A stretch of DNA of 64,000 nucleotides from Selaginella moellendorffii (taxonomy: Eukaryota; Streptophyta; Lycopodiopsida; Selaginellales; Selaginellaceae), in assembly GCF_000143415.4 (NCBI RefSeq), contig NW_003314313.1, positions 895,430-959,429 of the forward strand. The letters run 5' to 3'. Position 1 is the first letter of the stretch; each line of letters begins with the position of its first letter. Below are positions 54,949-64,000 of the stretch, in pieces. The position numbers and the translations under genes are program-made. The notes beneath the pieces were generated by a model. The model saw nothing but the letters and a program-made list of their open reading frames with translations. It did not search any database and was not told the origin of the DNA.

Positions 54949-57466
54949 TCAATAGCTCGTGTAGATGACTTCTTCATCTAGCTCCATGTTGCCCACGGAA
55001 AACCCACAGCCGGGAAGATCAAAGCACCGAATTTGTTTCGCTAGCGGTTGAAGTTCTTCTTGGACTTCGGCAGCTGTAGATTGAGAGATACCGTCACAGA
55101 AACTGAAAACGTCGCAACCTCCCCCTACTTCTGGGTGACCCTTTCCAGAGGCAATGATGCTTTCTATGAGGAGCTTGACCACTTCGATGTAATCGCCTGT
55201 CGAACGAATCTCTGCCTTGAGTTTATTCCGAGAACGAGCCAGGTGCCATGCTGCTGCCTCTCCTCCACACCCAGCGTACACTAGAGTAGGTTCAACAGGT
55301 CCCTTTATCAATTTCATCCCCTTGTTGGATCCAAACCCTGTTATGCACCTGATTCCCAGGGGCCCCATGACGATCGTCTGCACTCTAAAATTTTCTGGAT
55401 CTTCATCTGATTTTGCAAGAGCTTTTCCCATCGATGTTCCAAGAACTGCCTCGGCCTCGTCGATAGACCCATATACTTCTCGAAACAGCCCAAGAGCCTC
55501 ATCATACGAACATGATATCTGCATAAAGTCGCCTGAAGAAGCAGCGATAGTCTTGGGTCCGACCCAGCAGAGCTTCACAAACCCCCCAGCCGGACGGTTG
55601 TTTTCAGTGACAACAAGTCGGTCGGCGCATACAAAAACACTTTTTCCCACTTCAAGTGCAGTAGAAGAACGTTCCTGTCCGGAAAAAAATAAATAAATAA
55701 ACTTCGCAGAAGAAGCAGTTCTTACCTTGGAGCAATATACAGCCACGGGGACCATCCGAAATTGCTTGTCAAGTGATCGAGCAGCTCTCAACCAAGCTAA
55801 CATGATAACCAACAGCACCATGCAAACGTAGGGAGTTGAAAGTGGTCCTAACATCAAGACCAGGGCAGCTCCCAATGGATTGCAAATAATGTCAACGATA
55901 GCTTTGCTTTTCACCTGAAAATGGAAATAGAAACACAAATATTATCCAGACAATTAGGACCAAGTTACCTTTGTATCTTCGTCAAGAGGGATGTGAGTCA
56001 TTTCTTTGCAAGGATCAAAGAGGCTGTACTTTGCGTTTTTCTTGACTATATGTTGCACAATCCCAACGTAAACAGCTACTGTCACTCCAATACCTCTGAC
56101 GAATGGAGTTTCTGAACCATTGGATAACGCCAGCGATAAAAAGGTGATTCCAGGTATCACGATTGATATAATAGCAGCCAAAACACCCCATCCGAAATTG
56201 TTGAAGATTAGCCTGCTCAGCAACGTCATACTTAAACTCATGATTCCAATCCAGGTCGAAAAATCTTCCAGGAATGTTGAGTTTGGAAGCTGTGGTAATA
56301 GAGTATAAGCGATATAACTATCATAACCACCTCACTATCCCACGTGAGATTCGCTGAGGTTGATACTAATTTCGTAGGCAATGACGAGTGTTGCAAGATC
56401 CAGGATATATCTCGACTTGACCAACAGCTTTACACTCTCACCCACGCTCGTTGTAGCCTTGATCTGCTAGAATGGTCCAGCATTAGCAAAATGCTCCCTA
56501 CAGAACTTTGAAACTGCCTTACCTTTTTCTTCCTAGGAAGATTGCGATCGTTAACAACATAAGCGTTCATCCACCAGTATATGGTACATATGGTGAAGCC
56601 AAGCATCACAACGATGCTCATCATTCCCTTGAGAGAGAACCCCCAACCATCAATGTCGGGTCCAAGGCGTCCTCGTAACTCAGCAAAGAACTTGACAGTT
56701 CGTTCTGCGAAAACAAGCGCTACGTTGGCTGCCAACCCGAACAAGGGATAAAACCGCTTTGCTTCATCCAGAGAGGTGATCTGGAAACGAAGAAAGAAAA
56801 CAAATCAGGACAGAGAAGAAACAAACGGCGTCTTACCTGGTTCGCGAATCCCCAGAAGAGGACTGATACAACGACGCTTCCCCATAACTCGGCCATGACG
56901 TAGAAAAGCACGAACGCCCAGTTGCGAAAGAGAGCAATCGGCCCCGAGAGAAGATCGTCCGCGAGAGCAGTCGTGTGGAGAATGCCTCGTAAAGGATATA
57001 GGACGAAGGCAAAACTCCCGAAAATCCCGACAAATGAAAGGACGCAAGCGTAGAAGAGAGCTTCCCTGGACAAAACGTTGGAGAGCTTGGTGTAGACGAC
57101 CGTGAAGCCGATAGCCACGGGGAGATTCACCCAGGTCTTGAGGAAAGGGATGATCTCGGCGTTGCTTCCCTTGGCCGCCACCACCAAAGCGTCCTTGGTG
57201 TCTCGCAGGACGCCATAGGCGAAGAGGATGCAGAAGAACATCAGGCACAGAGCTATAATCTTCTTCCTCTCCCCCCGGGGCACCGATGCCTCCGCCTTCC
57301 GGACCCCAGATTTCTCGGATGAAGCATGCGATCCTGAGCTGTGGAGGATGGATTTGGCGCTCGACGACGTGACTGTAACCCTGGGAGAGCATCGGATCGA
57401 AGGAGAGGCCTCATTCTTGCAAGAATACAGCGCGGCGCCGCGCGGTGGGGACGACGACGACAGCAT
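54949..57466 (-). CDS. NTT: Plastid ATP/ADP translocator (TLC/NTT family) with extra C-terminal domain
   Basis: Six exons on the minus strand: 57466-56837, 56780-56523, 56466-56344 (or to 56331), 56289-55969, 55914-55726, 55674-54949. Residues 1 to about 65 are a Ser-rich plastid transit peptide. The TLC transporter core follows: RDTKDALVVAAKGSNAEIIP, KTWVNLPVAIGF, WGSVVVSVLFWGFANQ, DEAKRFYPLFGLAANVAL, SLKGMMSIVVMLGF, AKYSLFDPCKEMTHIPLDED. Family members exchange ATP for ADP (and Pi) across the inner envelope. The end of exon 3 is problematic: one donor keeps frame but shortens the conserved stretch, the other fits the family (TWDSE) but needs one base removed. After the usual family end, a 51-nt intron leads to a 242-residue domain I do not recognise. 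Confidence 0.82.
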
Positions 57467-57686
57467 CGCGAGTGATATTTCGACCTGGATCGAGCAAAGG
57501 AGCCATCAGCTCACGAATCCATAGCAAGATCGATCCATCCGATCGCATTACCGTGAGAATGCGGGATCTACATCCGGCACGCCGGCAGCGACGATGCTCC
57601 TCGACCTAAAACTATCTCAGGGTTTTGGGGCCCTTTAAAATTTGGGGGGAAAGCTCAACTTTTGAAGGGTTTTGTTTTAGGGCAAG
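57467..57686. promoter_or_regulatory. 220-bp divergent promoter, NTT/unknown gene
   Basis: Between two divergent ATGs. Contains CTCAGGGTTTTGGGGCCC and GAAGGGTTTTGTTTTAGGGC near 57612-57683, telo-box-like elements on the side of the plus-strand gene. Confidence 0.5.
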
Positions 57687-58414
57687 ATGGCGATAGATTT
57701 GGAGGAGGTCCGGGAGTGGCAACGCAAGCTCAGTAGAGCGGAAGCCTTTGTCAAGGTAATGGTCTTGACTATCTTCTTACTGGGCTCTGATTGAAATCTT
57801 GGACAGGAGAGTAAAGAGTTGTTTCCCAGGACCAAATTGATCCCAGACTACTGCCTCGTAAACCTAATCGCGGACAAGATGGAGCAATCGAGGCAAAGGT
57901 TAATGGCTTATTGGGATCCAAAGGATCCAAACAAGAAACTGGATGATGCCGAGTATGTGTTTCCTTTCTTTCTTTTGCTTTCTTCCTTGACAGTTTCTCT
58001 TGCAGACTGATTCGTAAACTTGGCTTTCTCTCGGGAATGTAAGTACTTTCGTTTTTTGCTTTGCTGTCGTGCTTCATATCCGTCTGTAGGAAGGAGGAGG
58101 TTGACCTTGCGATATCTACAAACAACCAAGAGAGGCTTTTTGGCCTTATCTTGCGACTCTTAACTCGTCAATCTTCGCCCATTCTCGGCATCGATGTGAA
58201 GGAATTGGATACAGCTTCTGCCCTGTAAGACTCATCTCTTGTTTCAATTTTTAGATCCTTTCTTAACATGGTGAGCCAGGGAAAGTGAGTTCCAAAGGGC
58301 CAGGGAAAATGGCTACGAAGGCGTGCTCATCCAAGCACTCTGCACGGCGATGTCTTACCCCGGGTAAACATCGTACTGAAACCTGTTTATGGCAGACACT
58401 GGGAGCTGAAATAG
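57687..58414 (+). CDS. Uncharacterised small helical protein
   Basis: Six exons (57687-57755, 57807-57952, 58006-58038, 58090-58224, 58280-58363, 58396-58414) give 161 residues with regular short introns (32-65 nt; the last is only 32 nt and doubtful). The peptide is almost all helical and charged, starting MAIDLEEVREWQRKLSRAEA and containing YWDPKDPNKKLDDAELIRKL and LESEFQRARENGYEGVLIQA. Coiled-coil-like spacing suggests a complex subunit, but I do not recognise the family. Strong splice signals and frame consistency over five exons support a real gene; the last two exons, ending MSYPGHWELK, are less sure and the gene may continue or be truncated here. Confidence 0.6.
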
Positions 58415-59437
58415 TGTGGAGAGCAATCCTGCTTCATGGTATGTTTGATCTTAAAAAATGATTAGCAGGTCGTGGTGGACAAACTTGTTCGAAGTAGATG
58501 AGATCTAGAAACAATGCAAAGATTATGAAATGTCTCCTTGAAATTTAAACAGGACAAAGAACTATTCCATTAAGTCTCTCATCGGCCAACAGGATATACT
58601 CCGAATCTTATTCTCGCATTCTCTTGATATTTTATAATTTTCTTCCCGATACCGAGACGCATTTTCAACTCAAATGCCTTGATTACTTCAAGTTCTTTGA
58701 CTCGCTCGTGAGTGACGATGCGTTTCTCGAGCAAACTCTTATAATGCATATCCTGGACATGAGAAGATTTTATAATATCCCTCCAAAATATAAGTTTATG
58801 AACAATATCCCTTACGCCCTAACCCAATATGACTTGGTTTTCAGGCTAGTTCATATCAGAGTGCATTTATTTGGACCATCGGATTTTTTTTTTTTTTCAT
58901 AGCAACCAGGATCTTTTAAGCTCAATTTCCCAAAAACACTCTTTATAAGAAAGCCTGTTCTCCTTGTGCTTGATCTAATTTACTTTCTGGTATAGAAGTA
59001 GCAGCAGCATATTTTCTTTAGGACTGTATCAGTTTGAAAAAACAAAAATGTAAAAAGAAAAGTCAGGAGAGCTCTAGGAACTTTCCTTGTGGTACTAATC
59101 GTTAATTGGCAAGTAGCTTGAGGGTCGAGCAATGAAGGATCATCCAAAATGCAACCATTATAAACTAGAGCCATTTAGATCTTATAGAAACTGTGAATTC
59201 TGACTTGGATCACAATACGCTACTGTGGTAAATCCTTCGCCATGCATGGGCGAGCCTCGCTCCAAAACCAAACGTTCGAAATGCATTCCCGCCAATCTGA
59301 GGCCATATGTTTTACCGTCATACAGATGACTCTAGTATGACTTTTAATTTATAACTATAAGGATTATAAAAGAGGTTTGTCGTACACAGAAAAAGTGCGT
59401 ATTGCAGAGATTGATAACATTTCAGATATCTTTTGTA
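58415..59437. other. AT-rich spacer, no gene recognised
   Basis: Contains a 92-codon plus-strand frame (58624-58902) rich in Phe, Tyr and Leu that matches nothing known and ends in a poly-T run. Probably non-coding. Confidence 0.4.
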
Positions 59438-59866
59438 ATGAATTTTAAAACGATTCTAGTTCTCTTCATGCTTATGCAAGGAGGAAATACTTATTCAGCA
59501 GGGTCATTTCAGCACTGTTTGGAAGATTTTAAAGTAAAAACGGAGGCAACCGACTATTGCAACTGCGCAGCAGCAGCTTGGGGTAGATTTTCTCAAAATG
59601 GATACAAAACTGGCACTTACACAGCTAGGGTTGGGCCCCTGGTTGTGGTTCTAGTCATTAACACATTCCATGCACGCTCGCTTTCTGATTTTCTTGAAGC
59701 TATTCGAAGTATATGGGAGTTATGCTTCTCTGATAACTACAATGGAAGTGTGGTTCTCCTTAAAGATGGATCAATGGCGGTGAGGGTGGAACATTCTGGT
59801 CATGATGAACTGTTAGTTTTTACTCCACTAAATTGTCAGGATAGAATCCCGTTTTGCATTTGCTGA
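59438..59866 (+). CDS. Small secreted Cys-containing protein, unknown
   Basis: A single-exon frame of 142 residues from ATG 59438. Residues 1-22 (MNFKTILVLFMLMQGGNTYS) look like a signal peptide with cleavage near Ser-Ala-Gly. The mature part has seven Cys (one in QHC, two as CNC, one in ELCFS, three as NCQDRIPFCIC at the end), a pattern that could form disulfides. A hydrophobic stretch VGPLVVVLVINTF lies in the middle. No family is recognised. The surroundings are AT-rich spacer, so it may be a lineage-specific gene or a chance frame; the signal peptide and Cys spacing favour real. Confidence 0.45.
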   Translation: MNFKTILVLFMLMQGGNTYSAGSFQHCLEDFKVKTEATDYCNCAAAAWGRFSQNGYKTGTYTARVGPLVVVLVINTFHARSLSDFLEAIRSIWELCFSDNYNGSVVLLKDGSMAVRVEHSGHDELLVFTPLNCQDRIPFCIC

Positions 59867-59898
59867 GGTATTAATATATGTGTTTTTAGTTTTTTTAA

Positions 59899-61872
59899 TC
59901 AAGAACCCTCATTTTCATATCTACACACCCTTGCAGCTGTGAAAACTCTCCCTGGCCGACAGTGGTAACTCTTCTCCGGTGCGCAATGCTCGTCTCTCGA
60001 GCAAATGCACAGACCCTCCAATGCACACCCAGGATTTTTCTGCTCCTCCATAGCTTTGATCCCGAGAATGCGATCGCTCCAGCGGGTGGAGAAGAGTCCA
60101 CTGGGATCCATATTCCTCATCTCTTTCACAAATCTCTCGAGCCTTAGAGATCTGCCAGTCCCAGGATTCGAGAAGGTGACCGGTGTGTTTTTCCCCCAGT
60201 GAGGAACGCCTCCGTACTTAGAAATGGCCATTTGTTCCACCTCTTGCCACACGTCCATGTTGAGCCGCGGCATGCTCCCATTTCGTGACCGGTAGTACGT
60301 AAACCCCAGATCCACTCCGTCGAATGGCTTGCCGAGCAACGCCCGGGATGCGGCCACGTAGCGCAAGAGGACGCCGGTGTAGAGGTCGATCCCACACAAC
60401 GCCCCGGCATCTGGGTGGGAATCTCTCAGATGCTTCACGTCCGCGATGAAGGCCGCGATGCTCTGGGCTGGGATTGTGATGCCGGATTCGAGGTAGAAGA
60501 GCGCATGCTTGGCGGAATCCCAGCCACAGATAAGCAGCCGCGATGTGGATTCCTGGCAGCCACCGGCGGTTTGGATTTTGTGCTGGAATCCCACCACTGG
60601 GTAGCCCGTGAAGAGCCGCAGGCCATGTGTGTTCTTGAGGCCGTAGCCCAGGCTTTCGAGCAGCGATACCTGTGCCTGTGACGCGATGCACTTGCCATTG
60701 GACGATCGCTTCGCCTCCAGCGTCTCCTCTGTCCGGATCGATGGAGCATTAGCGTGGGTTCTTGGCTAGGATTCTTACCGAGAGCTCTTTGGGCGACGAT
60801 GGCAAGCGCCAATGTGGGCTGAAAGCCAACGAATTCGTTGATTCCATTGCCGGGCGTGTTGGCGGGAACGCGATCGTCGATCCGGTAGACGGCCTCTCGC
60901 TTGGATGGGTACCAGGTCACGTCGCCGAATTCGTGCTCGTTCCCAAATGCCACGATCTTGTCTTCCAGCCCCGCGTCGGAGGTTCTCATGTTGGTGATCG
61001 ATCGCTTAAACATGGGCTCCAGCTCCAGCGTCACCTATAATGGATAGAATTGATCGATCGCGAAGATGCCACTGCCAGATCTAGAAGAAAACCGAGAGCT
61101 CGAGTGAGAAAAGACCTTTGAGATGACTCCCATCGTTCCAAGTGAGACGATCGCGGCATAGAAGAGATCGCCATCGCCGGGGGTGAGAGTGACGATCTTC
61201 GCAAACTCTTTGTGTGAGGAAGAGGAGGAGGAATTCTTCCCGGACGGTACCACCATGCGAAGTTTGAGGACGTGATCGTGGAGAGCTCCTCCTTTGCCAC
61301 GCCAGGAGCTCCCATGGGATCCAGTGCTGAGGATCCCAGCGACGGAGAGGCCATTCCAGTAGGGAGACGCGGCCAGTGCCAGGCCGTGCCGCGCGGCCTC
61401 GTCGAGCACCGCCTGGAGCTGCGCGCCACCATCCACTTCCACGGCCTTGGAATTCACGTCCACGGCAATCCCGCGGCTGTAGTCGGCGGTGCTAATGGCG
61501 AGGAGGCCAGCGGCGCCGCTATGACCGCCACCATCGCCATCTCCTGGGCATGCCAGCGGAGGAATGCTGTGACTAAACTTGGTCACGGCTTTCATCTTGA
61601 GCTTGTTCTTGGCTCCATAGCTCACTGCTTCCAGGAGCTCCTCCTCGTTGGATGGATACACGATCTGGGAAACCTTGCAAACCTTTTGGATCGAATCGAT
61701 CATGAGAGTGGTTTTTTTGGAGAAGCGATGAATTTACCTGTCTGGTGTTCCATGTCCCATACGAATTGGTGATGAAACAATCTCCAGAGGCGTCGCAAAA
61801 TACTGGATCCGGAGGAAACGCGTCAGCCAGCAGCAGCAGCGTAGCAAGAACAAGGGGGAGCAACATTCTCAT
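59899..61872 (-). CDS. GULLO: L-gulono-1,4-lactone oxidase/dehydrogenase-like, second copy
   Basis: Four exons (61872-61738, 61682-61116, 61034-60779, 60728-59899) give 595 residues. Signal peptide MRMLLPLVLATLLLLADAF. The FAD domain has VTKFSHSIPPLACPGDG and ASPYWNGLSVAGILSTGSHG; the C-terminal domain has GGVPHWGKN and the Cys-rich end CICSRDEHCAPEKSYHCRPG. It follows the gene at 6.6 kb closely over the full length but keeps two more introns (the first gene has only the intron that matches this gene's third). A Gly/Asp-rich insert (GDGDGGGHSG) and a Ser run (NSSSSSSHKE) are specific to this copy. Same predicted role: extracellular or secretory aldonolactone oxidation. Confidence 0.9.
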
Positions 61873-62281
61873 TCTCCGCGGAATCGATCCAAATGACTGA
61901 ACGAGAGCGCAAAGAACATCTGTAGAACAGTGAAAGAACTTTAGAAAAGCGGGTCCTTTTGCAGTGTAGTCCAAGCGAGAAGAGAGAGAGGGAGTGGTCC
62001 ACTCATCATCTTGAAAGCTCGTTGCAATCACTGGAACTTCATGCTTTCTCTTTGGATTTGGAGCTCACCACCTTTAAACGTCATGTCCAACTCAAAGAGA
62101 CAAATACAGTGGAGAATGGCTATGGCTTCCATCAATCTCAAACAGAGCCTCCATCCATACCTCCAAAAGATTGAAAATGGCTAGGAAATCCAAGAAGAAC
62201 AGATGGATTCTCGGCTTAAAATAATGGTTTCATAGGTCAGCAATGGCAACTAAGTCCACTGCTAGAAGTAAAGGCAAGTGA
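61873..62281. promoter_or_regulatory. Divergent upstream region, GULLO copy 2/symporter
   Basis: 409 nt between the two divergent start codons. No clear TATA box or known element. Short frames only. Confidence 0.35.
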
Positions 62282-64000
62282 ATGGCTGCTTTCTCGCCCC
62301 CGCCCAGACTCTTGCTGCTCAAGCCACTGTCGCTGTCCAACGGCAGCACTCGTGTCGCGCCACCGCCGCCCTCTCTCGTGGCGTCTTGGAGATCATCCCT
62401 CCTCAAATCCAGAAACCAGGTAAAGTTCTCTTTTTTTGCTTCAAGCTTGGTTTTCTAGAGATTGAAAGAGGAGAACCTTGTAGACTACTCGCAATTCCAT
62501 GGATATGGAGCAGCCGCTAGTCGATGGCGATGCTCCGCCAGATCGATTCAAGGAGACCAACTGGAGAGCTGTCACACTTCCGTAAGTCCACCTGTCTGTG
62601 GATTAAAATGTGAAGTCCATGTATCTTTTGGATGCTAGATTTTTGTTTCCAGCTCTGGGTGGGCTCTTGTTTGGCTATGATATTGGAGCAACCTCTGGAG
62701 CTTCCATATCTTTGACGGTAAGTTCCCTTTTGCCTTTGTGGAGAAGGAAAAACGAGTCTAAATTATCTTCGGAATTGCTTGATTTCTTGCAGTCTCCAGA
62801 GCTGAGTGGCACAGATTGGTACCAGCTTACGTCGATTCAAACGGGGCTAGTGGTAAGTTTGTCAAGTTTTTTCTTTTTTCTTTTTTCTTGGCAAGGAAAC
62901 CTTTTTTCTTTTTCCAGGTGAGTGGTTCACTCTATGGAGCTTTGCTGGGATCCATTCTAGCATACAATGTCGCAGATAGGCTTGGTATGTTCATGCCTGT
63001 TTTCCTCTCAATTCCATTCAACTGTTTTCCTTTTTTCGTTTTGGTTTGTGAAGGACGACGAAAGGAGCTTATCTCCGCTGCTGCTATATACTGCATTGGA
63101 TCACTAGTCACAGGTCTAGCTCCAAACTTTCCTGTCATTCTCGCTGGAAGGCTGGCTTTTGGATTTGGCATTGGACTGGTAGGCAAACAAACACAAGTTT
63201 TCTCGAAATGTCCTGAGAAGTTTATTCATCTTTCTTTTCTCTCACGCAGGCAATGCATGGAGCACCAATGTACATCTCCGAAACATCACCATCTAAAGTA
63301 CGAGGGACACTTGTATCTCTGAAGGAAGCCTTCATAGTTCTTGGCATTTTGGTAAGCAAGCCACCACCTTCTTTCGTGTTTTAAGCCACTTTTTGCAGCT
63401 TGGATATCTAGCCGGCAGCGTAGAAATCTCCACTGTCGGAGGCTGGCGATGGATGTACGCATTCGCGGCACCGATCGCGATCATCATGGGAATTGGGATG
63501 TGGTGGCTGCCACCCTCGCCGCGATGGCTACTCTTGCGAGCGGTGCAAGGCAAAGGTGACATGAGCGAGCTCACGCGACAGGCTTGCGAGGCTTTCAAGA
63601 GGCTTGGAGGGGGATCAAGCAACATCACCCAAGAGGCTGTGGATTTGCAAGTGGATGAAACTGTCAAGTCGCTGGAGAGCTTGAGCAGGGAATCTGAGAG
63701 CGCGCAGCAAAGCGTCTGGGAGTTGTTCCGAGGAGGCAACTTGAAAACTTTGACGATTGGAACCGGCTTGGTCTTTTTCCAACAGGTTTGTTTTCTTTGT
63801 TCATGCTCGAGCAAAGTTTCATATTTTGTTCTGGTTTCTCTGGGATGTTTCTTTCAGGTGACTGGCCAGCCAAGCGTCCTATACTATGCAGCCACGATCC
63901 TCCAGGTGAGTGGCAGCATGTCCTTTAGTTTCTTTTTCGTTTTCTGAGTGAAACTTCGATCCAGAGTGCTGGATTTGCTGCTGCAACGGATGCAACACGA
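62282..64000 (+). CDS. Plastid sugar/proton symporter (D-xylose-proton symporter-like 3), 5' part
   Basis: Ten exons so far (62282-62419, 62484-62581, 62639-62717, 62793-62852, 62918-62984, 63054-63178, 63250-63351, 63399-63785, 63858-63905, 63965 to the window end). The start MAAFSPPPRLLLLKPLSLSN is a plastid transit peptide. The MFS sugar-porter core follows: PALGGLLFGYDIGATSGASI, SGSLYGALLGSI, DRLGRRKELISAAAIY, LAGRLAFGFGIGLAMHGAPM, YISETSPSKVRGTLVSLKEA, SPRWLLLRAVQGKG, TIGTGLVFFQQVTGQPSVLY, YYAATILQSAGF. This matches the plant family of Arabidopsis At5g59250, in the plastid envelope. The acceptor before exon 3 (GCTAG|ATTTTTG) was chosen because it gives LPFLFPALGG. The C-terminal six helices lie outside the window. 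Confidence 0.92.

Noticed and set aside
59200-59300. TTCGAA segment resembling a tRNA T-loop
   Set aside because: No matching acceptor, D or anticodon stems could be folded around it.

Overview
This window reads as nuclear DNA of a vascular land plant, most likely a lycophyte of the Selaginella moellendorffii type. The support is plastid and plant-specific genes (a root-type ferredoxin-NADP reductase, a plastid dihydrolipoyl dehydrogenase, BAHD and UGT enzymes, a plastid nucleotide transporter), very short introns (about 50-80 nt with GT/GC-AG borders), dense packing, and many decayed pentatricopeptide repeat (PPR) genes. The species is an inference. All gene models were assembled by hand from reading frames, splice signals and remembered family sequences. 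No transcript or database was consulted.

Layout. 0-5.4 kb: the 3' end of a GDSL lipase, then a graveyard of PPR and SPRY relics. 6.6-12.3 kb: a secreted L-gulonolactone oxidase (GULLO), a dead UGT, an intronless P-loop ATPase with a nuclease-like tail, and a patch built from short copies of neighbouring genes. 12.4-28.2 kb is the ordinary gene-rich core: plastid LPD, an arginine/serine-rich protein, a BAHD acyltransferase, organellar RsgA GTPase, MED18, a family 2 aldehyde dehydrogenase and a glutamate carboxypeptidase II (AMP1) homologue. 28.2-37.9 kb is AT-rich and repetitive, with a LINE-type reverse-transcriptase relic and a complete 4,973-bp Ty3/Gypsy retrotransposon bounded by 175-bp LTRs. 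37.9-44.8 kb: UBC13-type E2, a probable mitoribosomal protein, root-type FNR, relics of Bdp1 and of a second FNR, and the 18S rRNA dimethylase DIM1. 44.8-51.9 kb is AT-rich with a pogo/Tigger-type transposase relic and PPR relics. 51.9-64 kb: a UGT, a second copy of the DIM1/MFAP1 divergent block, a plastid ATP/ADP translocator with an unrecognised C-terminal domain, an unknown small gene, a small secreted Cys-rich ORF, a second GULLO gene, and the 5' part of a plastid sugar/proton symporter.

The genes are mostly unrelated housekeeping and specialised-metabolism functions rather than one pathway. Several pairs share short divergent promoters (RsgA/MED18, UBC13/mitoribosomal protein, DIM1/MFAP1, NTT/unknown gene). 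The most unusual content is the ATPase-nuclease protein at 9.7-11.4 kb, the duplicated DIM1-MFAP1 block in which each copy has lost the opposite partner, an intron that has grown by tandem duplication including its own splice acceptor, and a short stretch apparently patched with pieces of nearby genes.
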